A DNA stretch of 64,000 nucleotides from Hyunsoonleella aestuarii (GCF_006148925.1 NZ_VAWB01000001.1:1516001-1580000), one strand, 5' to 3'; counted from the stretch's first letter, positions 46,570 to 55,332 are shown. The notes: a model not told the origin generated them from the sequence alone. Made by a program: numbers and translations.

Positions 46570-46916
46570 AGATAATCCTTTTTACTAAAAATAGTAATTT
46601 TTAAATAAAATTCAATGAATGAATAGTTTTAAAAACAATATTTCAGTGTTTTTAAAATTTGGCCGCTAATAATTTTTAAAAACAGTCATTTTTAATGATT
46701 TATTTGCGATTTTTATATTCGATATATCTTTTTTTTTAAGAGAATTTTTAAAAAGAATTAATAATCAGGCAACCATTAGCATAAAATTTGCGTCTAGTTA
46801 AGTAGAAAGGAAAATGAAACATTCATAACTTAAATTTTCATTGATTGTTGGATAATTAAACGAATGTTTAATCTGACAGATGAAAAAGCAATAAAAATTA
46901 ACAGATAAAATCATTT
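46570..46916. other. intergenic region upstream of the sigma-factor gene
   Basis: 347 nt, very AT-rich, between divergent genes. It must hold promoters for both sides but no clean TAnnTTTG pair is seen. ATTAAAC (46855-46861) and GTTTAAT (46866-46872) form a 7-bp inverted repeat with a 4-nt spacer, 45 nt before the sigma-factor start, a possible operator. No further gene seen. Confidence 0.5.
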
Positions 46917-47480
46917 TTGAAGGTCATTCAACTCCATAAGAACGAATCCGCGTTAATTAAAAAGGCGCTGAAGAATAACCGTGATGCTCAGCATACCTTG
47001 TTTGAGGAATATGCTCCAAAAATGTTAAGTGTTTGTCGTTATTATATAAAAGATATTCAGCAAGCAGAAGAAGCTATGTTGAATGGGTTTTATAAAGTGT
47101 TTACAAGTTTGAAAAATTATAGAAGTGAAGGGAGTTTTGAAGGCTGGATAAGACGTATTATGGTAAGAGAATCTATTTCTTATTTACGTGGTAAGAAAAC
47201 ATTTGAATTTGGAGTTGAAGACCTTATTGCAGAAGATGATTCTAATAATAATATTGAAGTAAATATGGGTGTTGCTGAAATACAGCAACTTATAGACGAC
47301 CTCCCTGAAGGTTATAAAATGGTATTTATAATGTATGCTATTGAAGGCTATAAACATCATGAAATTGCTGAAATGTTGCATATTTCTGAAGGAACATCGA
47401 AGTCTCAGTTATTTAAAGCAAGAAAGCTTCTTCAAGTAAAAATTAAAGAATTAAACAAGACGAGTTATGGCGCCAATTAA
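46917..47480 (+). CDS. RNA polymerase sigma factor, ECF type
   Basis: 187 residues. Region 2 includes LFEEYAPKMLSVCRYYIKDIQQAEEAMLNGF-type helices, with FEGWIRRIMVRESISYLR, and region 4 has LPEGYKMVFIMYAIEGYKHHEIAEMLHISEGTSKSQLFKAR-type helix-turn-helix. The start is TTG 46917 (KVIQLHKNE), because no in-frame ATG precedes the conserved part and homologues I recall begin the same way. It overlaps the next gene by 14 nt, which looks like its membrane anti-sigma factor. Target genes unknown. Confidence 0.88.
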   Translation: MKVIQLHKNESALIKKALKNNRDAQHTLFEEYAPKMLSVCRYYIKDIQQAEEAMLNGFYKVFTSLKNYRSEGSFEGWIRRIMVRESISYLRGKKTFEFGVEDLIAEDDSNNNIEVNMGVAEIQQLIDDLPEGYKMVFIMYAIEGYKHHEIAEMLHISEGTSKSQLFKARKLLQVKIKELNKTSYGAN

Positions 47481-48231
47481 ATTTGAAGAAAATATAAAAG
47501 AAAAGCTGGATAAGCGAACTTTGCAACCTTCTTCTGAAGCTTGGAATAAGTTGTCGGGTCGATTAGAATCATCGGATAGTAAACCAACTAGCAAAGTTTA
47601 TTGGTGGCTAGGTATTGCGGCAAGTATTGTTGGGATTTTATTAATTACGAATCAATTTTTCAACAATCAACCAACGCAGATTATTACTCCAGAAATAGTT
47701 AATACACCAGAAGTCATTGAAGAAGGTTCAAACGACGCCATAATAAATAAGGACATTGAAAAAGTTATTCCAAACGTTAATGAATCCATAGCAAATACAG
47801 AAGTAAGGGAAACACCTTTATTGAAACTATATAATTTGGATGTTGAATCGAGTAATAAAGAAGAGGAGGTAATTGCCCAAACTAATCAACCTCCAATTAG
47901 GGCTTTAGAAAAGGATATCCCTACAGATACCATTTTAAAGAGATTAACATTTGAGGAACAGAAAATACAAGATGTAGTCGCTCAAATAGATTTGTTGAAA
48001 CAAGAAAACAAAGAAATAACGGATGCAGCAATTGATGCCCTTCTATTTGAAGCACAAAAAGAAATTACTTTAGACAAATTAATAAATAAAGAAACAGGAA
48101 TGGTCGATGCCGATTTATTGCTTCAAGACGTTGAGGCCGAGGTAGACCAATCTTTTAGAAGTAAAGTTTTTGAAGCTTTACAAAGAAGTTACAATTCAGT
48201 AAAAACTGCAGTTGCTAATCGTAACGAATAA
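47467..48231 (+). CDS. single-pass membrane protein, candidate anti-sigma factor
   Basis: 254 residues. A short cytoplasmic head (EENIKEKLDKRTLQPSSEAW, residues 7-26, a pattern common in flavobacterial anti-sigma candidates), one transmembrane helix at about 44-62 (VYWWLGIAASIVGILLI) and a long acidic, charged extracytoplasmic part. Overlap with the sigma gene supports co-translation. Anti-sigma activity is inferred from layout; no canonical zinc anti-sigma motif is visible. Confidence 0.65.
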   Translation: MAPIKFEENIKEKLDKRTLQPSSEAWNKLSGRLESSDSKPTSKVYWWLGIAASIVGILLITNQFFNNQPTQIITPEIVNTPEVIEEGSNDAIINKDIEKVIPNVNESIANTEVRETPLLKLYNLDVESSNKEEEVIAQTNQPPIRALEKDIPTDTILKRLTFEEQKIQDVVAQIDLLKQENKEITDAAIDALLFEAQKEITLDKLINKETGMVDADLLLQDVEAEVDQSFRSKVFEALQRSYNSVKTAVANRNE

Positions 48232-48286
48232 ATAGTTAGAATTTCAATCATTAATTAATTTCCCAAAGCGGGTAAAACGAACAGTT

Positions 48287-49366
48287 ATGCAAACAATTAC
48301 GAAGTATTTGGCATTGGTAATCCTATGTTTAAGTGTGCAATTAATCAATGCACAAGACACCATTCCTAAAATTAATAACAAGGAAAAAATCGCCGATTTA
48401 GAAGCTATTAAAGAGCGGATAAAAACAGAAGAGCGAGAATTTCTAAAAACAGAAGTAGAAGCGATTAATAAACGGCTAGATAAAGGAGAATTATCTGGTG
48501 CTGAAGCTCAAATATTAAAAAAAGAAGCTGCAAAGAAGCGTGCTTTGAATATTGAAAATCGCATTGCTATTGTAGATAATAGAATTGCTTTATTAAAACG
48601 AAATGATGAAGGCTATAAAATATATGATGCTGAAGATACCGATAAGGTTGGTTTTCAAATTGGTGGAGAAGAAGGAAGTTTTGCTGGGTTTAGAATAAAG
48701 GCCAAGAATAAGCCTAAAAAATATGATAGACGTACATCGAGTGATTTGGTTTTAGCTTTTGGTTTAAATAATGCAATTATTGAAGGACAAAGTTTAGATG
48801 ATTCTCCTTATAAATTTGGTGGCTCTCGATTTTTCGAAATTGGATGGGCTTGGAAAACCAGAGTATTTAAGAATAGTAATTTTATGCGTTTTAAGTATGG
48901 TTACTCTTTTCAAATAAATGGACTGAAACCAGATGACAATCAATATTTTGTAGATCAAGGAGGGCAAACTGTATTGGAAGAATTCCCCGAGAATCTTAAA
49001 AAGTCGAAATTATCCATTACTAATTTGGTGTTTCCTGTACATTTTGAGTTTGGTCCGTCCAAACGCATAGATAAAGACACATACTATAGATATTCTACCG
49101 ATAATAAATTTAAAGTAGGTATAGGTGGTTATGCCGGATTTAATATTGGTACGCGCCAAAAATTAAAATATAAACTTGATGGAGAACGCGTAAAGGATAA
49201 ACAGAAACGTGGCTTCAATACTACTAATTTAGTCTACGGGTTGAGTGCTTATTTAGCCTTTGATGACACCGCTTTATATATTAAGTATGATTTATCACCA
49301 ATCTTTAAAGATCAACTTATAGACCAAAATAACATCTCTATAGGCTTAAGGTTTGATATGGATTAA
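48287..49366 (+). CDS. outer-membrane beta-barrel-like protein with N-terminal coiled coil
   Basis: 359 residues. Signal peptide ending near LINAQ (residue 22), then about 80 charged residues predicted as coiled coil (KEKIADLEAIKERIKTEE ... IENRIAIVDNRIALLKR), then a beta-rich C-terminal barrel (FEIGWAWKTRVF, FGLNN, LRFDMD). Probably outer membrane with a periplasmic stalk. Third gene after the sigma/anti-sigma pair at 55 nt, so it may be the output or sensor of that system. Confidence 0.7.
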   Translation: MQTITKYLALVILCLSVQLINAQDTIPKINNKEKIADLEAIKERIKTEEREFLKTEVEAINKRLDKGELSGAEAQILKKEAAKKRALNIENRIAIVDNRIALLKRNDEGYKIYDAEDTDKVGFQIGGEEGSFAGFRIKAKNKPKKYDRRTSSDLVLAFGLNNAIIEGQSLDDSPYKFGGSRFFEIGWAWKTRVFKNSNFMRFKYGYSFQINGLKPDDNQYFVDQGGQTVLEEFPENLKKSKLSITNLVFPVHFEFGPSKRIDKDTYYRYSTDNKFKVGIGGYAGFNIGTRQKLKYKLDGERVKDKQKRGFNTTNLVYGLSAYLAFDDTALYIKYDLSPIFKDQLIDQNNISIGLRFDMD

Positions 49367-49462
49367 GGTTATGTAAGTGTTGTTGAATTATTTAAAGAAC
49401 CTATTGTAAATTTTACGAAATTCACAATGGGTTCTTACGAATATTTTTCAATTGGTTTAAAC

Positions 49463-49789
49463 TTAACTTTTTTTCGAATTGAGGTAATCATCCAAACTTT
49501 CAAGTTTATTATCCCAGAACTTATTGTAGAATTTTAACCATTTGTTGACTTCTTGGAGCTCTTTTGGATTCGCATTACAGAAGCGTTCGCGCCCTTGGGA
49601 TTCAATAAATACTAAGCCAGCATCTTCCAATGTTTTAATATGTTTGGTTACACCTTGACGCGACATCTCAAACTGATTAGAAATTTGAGTGATTGACAAA
49701 GCAGATGATGCAATGACCAAGGCATGAAAAATATCACGCCTTGTTGGATCTGCAATGGCTTTGAATAATTTTGTGATTTTATCTTGCAT
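49463..49789 (-). CDS. ArsR-family helix-turn-helix repressor
   Basis: 108 residues. DPTRRDIFHAL, a winged-helix with SITQISNQFEMSRQGVTKHIKTLEDAGLV and a beta hairpin GRERFCNANP. No metal-ligand cysteine pattern, so it is a metal-free type as often found beside AHSA1/SRPBCC genes. Its start overlaps the SRPBCC gene by 11 nt. Two GCAAC-N6-GTTGC palindromes upstream of the pair are good candidate autoregulatory sites. Confidence 0.9.
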   Translation of the reverse strand: MQDKITKLFKAIADPTRRDIFHALVIASSALSITQISNQFEMSRQGVTKHIKTLEDAGLVFIESQGRERFCNANPKELQEVNKWLKFYNKFWDNKLESLDDYLNSKKS

Positions 49790-50210
49790 TAACCACTTCT
49801 TTTAAATAACTGGTTAAACCAGAAATACAATTATCCCATCCGCCATTAAAACTTTCAAACATGGCAACAGCTGTGTCCTCGGCATAATTGGAAATACCAG
49901 AATGCTCCAAATACAGTTTAGTTCCGTTAGAGGTTGACTCTAATTCCCATTTAACTGTTGTTTCGATTTCTGTCCCGCCTACAATCCATGTATAAATTAA
50001 GGTATATGGATTTGCCTCTTTTACTTCACCACCTATGGTTGTGCAGCCTTTTTCATTAGGAGGAGAGGTAAATAGGTACTTATAACCTTTTTCCGCTTTA
50101 AAATCGGCAGGAATAAACCAAGTGGATATTTCTTCAGCTTTAGAAATGGCATTCCATACTTGATCTATGGCGTGATTAAGAATGACTTCTTTTTTAATTA
50201 CATCTTTCAT
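49779..50210 (-). CDS. SRPBCC (AHSA1-like) domain protein
   Basis: About 143 residues from ATG 50210: IKKEVILNHAIDQVWNAISKAEEISTWF, then FTSPPNEKG, WELESTSNGTKLYLEHSGI and SFNGGWDNCISGL, the START-like AHSA1 pattern. A longer frame starting at 50282 would add 24 Arg/Ile/Asn-rich residues read from the operator region, so the 50210 start is preferred. It is the first gene of a two-gene operon with the ArsR regulator. Ligand unknown. Confidence 0.88.
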   Translation of the reverse strand: MKDVIKKEVILNHAIDQVWNAISKAEEISTWFIPADFKAEKGYKYLFTSPPNEKGCTTIGGEVKEANPYTLIYTWIVGGTEIETTVKWELESTSNGTKLYLEHSGISNYAEDTAVAMFESFNGGWDNCISGLTSYLKEVVNAR

Positions 50211-50229
50211 GACTTTATGATTTAAGTTA

Positions 50230-50297
50230 ATACGCAACTTTATGGTTGCTAAAATAAAGCAAATATATTTAATACGCAACAAAAAGGTTGCGTATTG
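50230..50297 (-). promoter_or_regulatory. paired operator-like palindromes around a promoter
   Basis: Site 1: AATACGCAAC (50272-50281), 6 nt, GTTGCGTATT (50288-50297), a perfect 10-bp palindrome. Site 2: GCAAC (50235-50239), 6 nt, GTTGC (50246-50250), with the left arm AATACGCAAC extended. Both share GCAAC-N6-GTTGC and their centres are 42 bp apart, four helical turns. Between them the minus strand reads TATATTTG (50261-50268), a TAnnTTTG -7 element for the SRPBCC-ArsR operon. Likely bound by the ArsR product (inference). Confidence 0.7.
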
Positions 50298-50310
50298 TGT
50301 TTCAGGTTTT

Positions 50311-50391
50311 GTTGCGCAAAGGATGGAACGGTATGTTTGAGCTCCTCGAAGAGAGCGAGTAGTGAGAGCCTGACCCTTGTGGATGCGCCCA
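50311..50391. repeat. GC-rich non-coding block, probable dispersed repeat
   Basis: About 55% G+C over 81 nt, in the middle of much more AT-rich intergenic sequence. It includes GAGCTCCTCGAAGAGAGC, GAGTAGTGAGAGCCTGACCC and GGATGCGCCC, with no long reading frame. I recall GAGTAGTGAAAGCCTGACCC-like blocks near ends of genes in flavobacteria, so a repeated element or a small RNA relic is possible; this cannot be proven from one copy. Confidence 0.35.
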
Positions 50392-50444
50392 AATAAATTA
50401 AGATAAACCTTATAAATAGAGTTATAAGTAAAACAAATTGTTGG

Positions 50445-50479
50445 TTTGTAAGCTTTCGGAAATATTTTGACTAATTTTG
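50445..50479 (+). promoter_or_regulatory. candidate promoter of trxA
   Basis: TTTG (50445-50448), 23-nt spacer, TAATTTTG (50472-50479), an exact TAnnTTTG. The trxA ATG is 42 nt further on. Confidence 0.5.
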
Positions 50480-50520
50480 TGTAATTAAAAGAATTAAAAA
50501 CGTATTAAAATATAAATATT

Positions 50521-50838
50521 ATGGCATTAGAAATAACAGATGCATCTTTTGAAGAAACAGTTTTAAACAGTGATAAGCCAGTATTGGTTGACTTTTGGGC
50601 AGCGTGGTGTGGACCTTGTAGAATGGTTGGACCTATTATAGAACAGATAAGTGACGAATATGAGGGGAAAGCTGTAGTTGGTAAAGTAGATGTTGATGCC
50701 AATCAAGAATTTGCTGCTAAATATGGGGTTAGAAATATACCTACTGTATTAGTTTTTCAAAATGGAGAAGTAGTTGGTAGACAAGTTGGTGTAGCTCCTA
50801 AAAATGCATATACAGATGCGATAGATTCACTTTTATAG
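50521..50838 (+). CDS. trxA: thioredoxin
   Basis: 105 residues with the classical active site WCGPC at 29-33, VDFWAAWCGPCRMVGP, KVDVDANQEFAAKYGV and RNIPTVLVFQNGEVV with the cis-proline. General disulfide reductant; it could also serve the CysH reductase encoded in the same window. Followed by a strong terminator. Confidence 0.96.
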   Translation: MALEITDASFEETVLNSDKPVLVDFWAAWCGPCRMVGPIIEQISDEYEGKAVVGKVDVDANQEFAAKYGVRNIPTVLVFQNGEVVGRQVGVAPKNAYTDAIDSLL

Positions 50839-50860
50839 TAGTCTAACAAAAAGAAAATTG

Positions 50861-50892
50861 AAAAGGTTTACCATAATGGTGAACCTTTTTTT
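50861..50892 (+). terminator. terminator of trxA
   Basis: AAAAGGTTTACCAT (50861-50874) pairs with ATGGTGAACCTTTT (50876-50889) with one G-U, followed by more T to 50892. Confidence 0.88.
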
Positions 50893-50915
50893 ATTTTAGT
50901 TAAAAATTAAAACAA

Positions 50916-51458
50916 ATGAGTAAAGAAACAAAAGTTCAAGATGCCATTGACAATAAATTACTTGAATCGCGTAAAGTGTTTTTATGGGGTCAGGTAGATG
51001 ATAAATCGGCAAAGCATGTTATTGATAGATTACTATATTTAGATGCTTTGGAAACCAAAGATATTCACTTATATATTAATAGCCCAGGAGGCTATGTTAC
51101 TTCTGGATTTGCAATCTACGATTGTATGAAATCTTTAAAAAGTTCGGTGTCTACTATTTGCACTGGATTTGCGGCATCTATGGGGTCTATTATATTATCG
51201 GCAGGAGAAAAAGGAAAACGATTTATACAACCTCATGCAAGAGTTATGATTCACCAACCAAGTGGTGGTGCTCGCGGGCAGGCCAGTGATATTGAAATTA
51301 CCGCAAAAGAAATTATAATTACCAAAGAGTTAAGTGCTCAAATTTTGGCAGATAATTGTGGGCAAACTTTTGATAAGATAATGAAGGATTTTAACCGAGA
51401 CCATTGGATGGGGGCGGAGGAGTCTGTAGCCTACGGGATTGTTGACAAAATAATATAA
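50916..51458 (+). CDS. ClpP-family serine protease paralogue
   Basis: 180 residues. The catalytic triad is visible: Ser88 in GFAASMGS, His113 in MIHQPSGGARG and Asp162 in NRDHWM. YINSPGGYVTSGFAIYD is the ClpP oxyanion region. It is shorter at the N-terminus than housekeeping ClpP (no propeptide) and is encoded without clpX, so it is probably the second ClpP found in many Bacteroidota. It may form mixed rings; partner unknown. Confidence 0.88.
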   Translation: MSKETKVQDAIDNKLLESRKVFLWGQVDDKSAKHVIDRLLYLDALETKDIHLYINSPGGYVTSGFAIYDCMKSLKSSVSTICTGFAASMGSIILSAGEKGKRFIQPHARVMIHQPSGGARGQASDIEITAKEIIITKELSAQILADNCGQTFDKIMKDFNRDHWMGAEESVAYGIVDKII

Positions 51459-51512
51459 ACGGCTTTTAGGGATATTTGTGTTTCAAGCCTCCTGTTTATT
51501 TAAATAAGATTT

Positions 51513-54080
51513 ATGGCTAAAGTCTCAATTTTTGTATTGAGTTTTCTGGTATTTTTATCATGTAAAACAGAGCAGGAAAAGGTCTCCTTGTTGGATGTTG
51601 GCATTCCGCTGGATATGGCTCAATATAGAAAGAAACAGCTGTCGGGTGTCATTTATCATTTAACGTTTGATATTCCTCTGGAAAAATCGAATCCCATTCC
51701 TTCTTCACTAAAATTGGAGGTAAATCTTCATGACCTTACACATCCCTTGTATTTAGATTTTAATGAAGAAAGCGATCATTTAAAACGGGTGAATGTGAAC
51801 GGTGAGGATATCGAGATTCTACATGAAAAGGAACACCTTATTATTGACGCCAAACATTTGTCCATTGGTGGAAATGTTGTGAATATTGAATTTGATGCTG
51901 GCGAACTTTCGTTGAACCGAAACTCCGATTATCTTTATACGCTGTTGGTTCCGGATAGAGCCAGTACCTTATTTCCGTGTTTTGACCAGCCAAATATTAA
52001 GGCACGTTATGTTTTGGAGATTACTGCTCCTAAAACTTGGGAAGTGCTTTGCGGTGCACATTTGGATAGTCAAGAAGAAAAGGGTAAAGCCGTTAGATAC
52101 ATCTTTAAACCGACGGACTTGATGAGTACCTATCTGTTCTCATTTGTGGCAGGAGATTTTAAAACTACTCAGCAAGAATTGGATGGATTAGAAATGAAGA
52201 TGTTGTATCGTGAAACCGATGCCGATAAAATTACTACGAGCACCTATGCCATATTTACTTTACACGATGATGCGAAACAGTTTCTAGAAGATTATACCAA
52301 ATATAAATTCCCTTTTCAGAAAATGGACTTCGCTACGATTCCTGGGTTTCAATATGGGGGTATGGAGCATACGGGGGCGATTCAATATAGAGAGTCAACA
52401 TTGTTTTTAGACGACAATGCTACGCAAAACCAGAAACTTAACCGTGCCAAACTGATTGCCCATGAAACGGCTCATATGTGGTTTGGTAATTTGGTTACCA
52501 TGAATTGGTTTGACGATGTATGGTTGAAAGAAGTATTTGCCAATTTTATGGCCGATAAAATTACTAGTAAAACGTTTCCAGAGGTTAACCACCAACTTAA
52601 TTTTATGCGGGAGCATTATGCTAGTGCTTACAGCGAAGATAGGACTCAAGGTGCAACACCAATTAAGCAGCATTTGGGTAATTTAAAGAACGCAGGAACC
52701 CTCTATGGGCGCATTGTCTATAATAAGTCGCCTATTATGATGCGGCAATTGGAAGCATTGGTTGGTGAAGAAGCTTTTAGAAAAGGGATGCAAAACTATA
52801 TTCGAAAATTTGCTAATGCCAATGCGGATTGGAGCGATTTGGTGGCCATTTTAGATGCAGAGAGCGAAGCCGATGTTAAGGCTTGGAGCAAAGTTTGGGT
52901 TTACGAATCTGGTAGGCCTATAGTTTCGGATAGTATTGTTTATTCAAATGGCATTATAAAGTATGCAAGTATTAGCCAAAAAGCTGAAGATGGGAGTAGT
53001 CATATTTGGGCACAAAATTTTAGTATTGGCTTGGTATATAACGATACCGTTAAGGTTATGCCCGTTCTTTTAAAAGAAAAGCAACAGATAATGGATGACT
53101 TAATTGGATTGCCGAAACCAGAATCCATTATTTATAACTATGATGCGTTTGGTTATGGGGTGTTTCCAATGGATAGTAGTCAAATTAAGTACATTCCAAA
53201 AATTCAAGATAAAGTGGCTCGGGCCTATAGCTATATTAATCTTTATGAAAATGTGCTGACAGGAAATATTAAGCCTAAGAATGCTTTAGCGGTTTATTTA
53301 GATGGTATTTCCTCAGAGCCAGAAGAATTAGTGCTGGGCAGTATTTGTGGATATGCTTCATCTTTGTTTTGGAATTATTTGTCGCCTGAGGGTCGTGAAG
53401 CAAGGCTTGCTGATTTTGAAAATATTGTCAAGCAAAGACTTTTAAAAATATCAGATACAAGTGGTATTAAAAAAACACTGTTTTATTTGTTTGAAGGCAT
53501 TGCTTATTCCGAATCGGGAAGAGAGATGCTATATGATATTTGGAGCAAGAAAATAGAAGTGTCAAATTTAAAACTTAATGAGAACGATTATACAGGGTTG
53601 GCATTTACATTGGCATTATTTGAACATGAGAAAGCCGATGCAATTTTAGAAACTGCCATTGAAGGCGTTTCCAATCCTGATAGAAAACTAAGAGCAGTGT
53701 TTTTGGCACCTTCGGTATCAAAAGATGAGCGTATTAGAGATGCTTTTATGGATAGATTATGGAAGGCAGAGCATCGAGAAAAGGAAAGTTGGGTGGTGTC
53801 TGGTTTGCAAAATATTCATCATCCGTTACGCCAAGCTTCGAGTATAAAACACTTAAAAAAGAGTTTAGAATTTACGGAAGAAATCCAGCTTACTGGTGAT
53901 ATTTTCTTTCCTAAAAATTGGTTGTCGGCTACGATTGGGATGTACTCATCCAAAGATGCCTTTTACATTTTAGAGACCTTTTTAAAGGAAAATCCGGATT
54001 TTCCGGTGGTACTCAAAAATAAGCTTTTACAGACTGCCGATAAGTTATATAGAGCAAAACATATGATAGAAAATAATTGA
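51513..54080 (+). CDS. M1-family zinc aminopeptidase, lipoprotein
   Basis: 855 residues. Lipobox at FLSC (Cys 17). Zinc motif HETAH at 317-321 with the third ligand Glu 19 residues on (LKEVFANF), and a modified substrate loop GGMEHTGA in place of GxMEN. The N-terminal beta domain and C-terminal helical domain are typical of M1 length. Periplasm-facing or surface aminopeptidase. Its stop overlaps the ATG of the DUF58 gene by 1 nt. Confidence 0.92.
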   Translation: MAKVSIFVLSFLVFLSCKTEQEKVSLLDVGIPLDMAQYRKKQLSGVIYHLTFDIPLEKSNPIPSSLKLEVNLHDLTHPLYLDFNEESDHLKRVNVNGEDIEILHEKEHLIIDAKHLSIGGNVVNIEFDAGELSLNRNSDYLYTLLVPDRASTLFPCFDQPNIKARYVLEITAPKTWEVLCGAHLDSQEEKGKAVRYIFKPTDLMSTYLFSFVAGDFKTTQQELDGLEMKMLYRETDADKITTSTYAIFTLHDDAKQFLEDYTKYKFPFQKMDFATIPGFQYGGMEHTGAIQYRESTLFLDDNATQNQKLNRAKLIAHETAHMWFGNLVTMNWFDDVWLKEVFANFMADKITSKTFPEVNHQLNFMREHYASAYSEDRTQGATPIKQHLGNLKNAGTLYGRIVYNKSPIMMRQLEALVGEEAFRKGMQNYIRKFANANADWSDLVAILDAESEADVKAWSKVWVYESGRPIVSDSIVYSNGIIKYASISQKAEDGSSHIWAQNFSIGLVYNDTVKVMPVLLKEKQQIMDDLIGLPKPESIIYNYDAFGYGVFPMDSSQIKYIPKIQDKVARAYSYINLYENVLTGNIKPKNALAVYLDGISSEPEELVLGSICGYASSLFWNYLSPEGREARLADFENIVKQRLLKISDTSGIKKTLFYLFEGIAYSESGREMLYDIWSKKIEVSNLKLNENDYTGLAFTLALFEHEKADAILETAIEGVSNPDRKLRAVFLAPSVSKDERIRDAFMDRLWKAEHREKESWVVSGLQNIHHPLRQASSIKHLKKSLEFTEEIQLTGDIFFPKNWLSATIGMYSSKDAFYILETFLKENPDFPVVLKNKLLQTADKLYRAKHMIENN

Positions 54081-55009
54081 TGGACTTGCAAGGGGAATTA
54101 AATAAGGCAGAAGGCTTTAAAAACTTAGAGCTACTCGCAAAACAAGTGGTAGAAGGCTTCATTGCCGGTATGCATAAGAGTCCGTTTCATGGGTTTTCAG
54201 CAGAATTTGCTGAACATAAAATATATAATCGTGGAGAAAGTACACGCCATATCGATTGGAAGTTGTTTGCAAAAACAGATAAGCTATACACCAAGCGTTA
54301 TGACGATGAAACAAATTTACGTTGTCATATTATTATTGATAATAGTAGTTCAATGCATTATCCTAAAATGGATAATTTTAGTATTGACAATTTAAATAAG
54401 ATCGGATTTTCCGTTTTAGCTGCTGCTTCGTTAATGCATATCTTAAAAAAACAACGCGATGCTGTTGGCTTGAGTATTTATAGTGATAGTTATGATTATT
54501 ATGCTCCTGAAAAAGGAAGTGAGCGCCATCATCAAATGCTGTTAAATCATTTAAGCGATGCCGTGATTTCTAAACCACTTAATAAGCTAACCGAGACCTA
54601 TAAATACTTGCATGAAATAGCAGAAAAGATACATAGACGTTCTATGATTTTTGTGTTTACAGATATGTTTCAAACCGCTGAAGATGGAACTAAGTTATTT
54701 GAAGCTTTACGTCATTTAAAATATAATAAGCATGAGGTTATCTTGTTTCATGTTTTTGATAAGGAAAAAGAGTTATTGTTTGATTTTGACAATAAACCAA
54801 AGCGATTTATAGACGTCGAAACAGGTGATTACGTTAATTTATACGCCGATAATATCAAGGAAAGTTATAACCAAGCCGTAGTTGATTATTTTAATGAGAT
54901 ACGATTAAAATGCACTCAATACAAGATAAAGTATGTCGAAGCAAATATTAATGAGAATTTTAATTCGATACTTACCACCTACATGGTAGAACGACAAAAA
55001 TTTGCATAA
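54080..55009 (+). CDS. DUF58 domain protein (von Willebrand-type A-like)
   Basis: 309 residues from ATG 54080, which overlaps the previous stop by 1 nt; a TTG at 54077 is one codon upstream. AEHKIYNRGESTRHIDWKLFAKTDKLYTKRYDDETNL-type segments and the MIDAS-like DNSSSMHYP identify DUF58. Members usually work with a MoxR ATPase and Bat proteins, none of which is seen here. Coupled to an M1 peptidase, the functional link being unknown. Confidence 0.9.
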   Translation: MDLQGELNKAEGFKNLELLAKQVVEGFIAGMHKSPFHGFSAEFAEHKIYNRGESTRHIDWKLFAKTDKLYTKRYDDETNLRCHIIIDNSSSMHYPKMDNFSIDNLNKIGFSVLAAASLMHILKKQRDAVGLSIYSDSYDYYAPEKGSERHHQMLLNHLSDAVISKPLNKLTETYKYLHEIAEKIHRRSMIFVFTDMFQTAEDGTKLFEALRHLKYNKHEVILFHVFDKEKELLFDFDNKPKRFIDVETGDYVNLYADNIKESYNQAVVDYFNEIRLKCTQYKIKYVEANINENFNSILTTYMVERQKFA

Positions 55010-55037
55010 AAAAATCATGAAAAAAGGCTTAAAAAGA

Positions 55038-55068
55038 TTTGACTTATAAAAAAAGGCGTGTATATTTG
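55038..55068 (+). promoter_or_regulatory. promoter of tRNA-Asp
   Basis: TTTGAC (55038-55043), 17-nt spacer, TATATTTG (55061-55068). The tRNA begins 18 nt later. Strong match to the Bacteroidota consensus. Confidence 0.7.
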
Positions 55069-55086
55069 CATCCGCAATAATGCAAC

Positions 55087-55160
55087 GGTCTGGTAGTTCA
55101 GTTGGTTAGAATGTCGCCCTGTCACGGCGAAGGTCGCGGGTTCGAGTCCCGTCCAGACCG
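55087..55160 (+). tRNA. tRNA-Asp (GTC)
   Basis: 74 nt cloverleaf. Acceptor GGTCTGG (55087-55093) with CCAGACC (55153-55159), discriminator G at 55160, anticodon GTC at 55121-55123 in loop CTGTCAC, T-loop TTCGAGT. CCA is not encoded. Its last 20 nt (55141-55160) are the start of a 192-bp repeat whose second copy lies at 57566. Confidence 0.95.
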
Positions 55161-55332
55161 CAAGATTGCTAAAAAGCTCTAAGAGATTAGGGCTTTTTTT
55201 AGCCATAAAACGAAGTTGTGTTGTTTGATAAGCCTTAGGGTTTATCAAAGGTTTAAGTAGTTAAACCAATGGAAAGCTTTCCTTTTTTCTTAATAGAAAA
55301 TTGGGATGCTTTTTTGTTTTAGGGTATTTTAT
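55141..55332 (+). repeat. 192-bp direct repeat, copy 1 (tRNA-Asp 3' end and downstream)
   Basis: Begins at TTCGAGTCCC in the T-arm of the tRNA and runs through the terminator to AGGGTATTTTAT. Copy 2 at 57566-57757 has equal length and three mismatches. Copies of its later parts recur at 58238-58339 and 58776-58822. It marks the left edge of an inserted segment. Confidence 0.92.
55171..55200 (+). terminator. terminator of tRNA-Asp
   Basis: AAAAAGCTCTAA (55171-55182), GAGA loop, TTAGGGCTTTTT with one G-U pair and a T-run to 55200. It is part of the 192-bp repeat and so is duplicated at about 57596-57625. Confidence 0.85.

Noticed and set aside
50211-50282. 24-residue N-terminal extension of the SRPBCC protein
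   Set aside because: It would be read from the operator and promoter palindromes and has no homology to the family; the 50210 start is preferred.
51513-55009. M1 peptidase plus DUF58 as a Bat/MoxR stress operon
   Set aside because: No MoxR ATPase or BatA/B/D genes are present, so only the two-gene coupling is stated.
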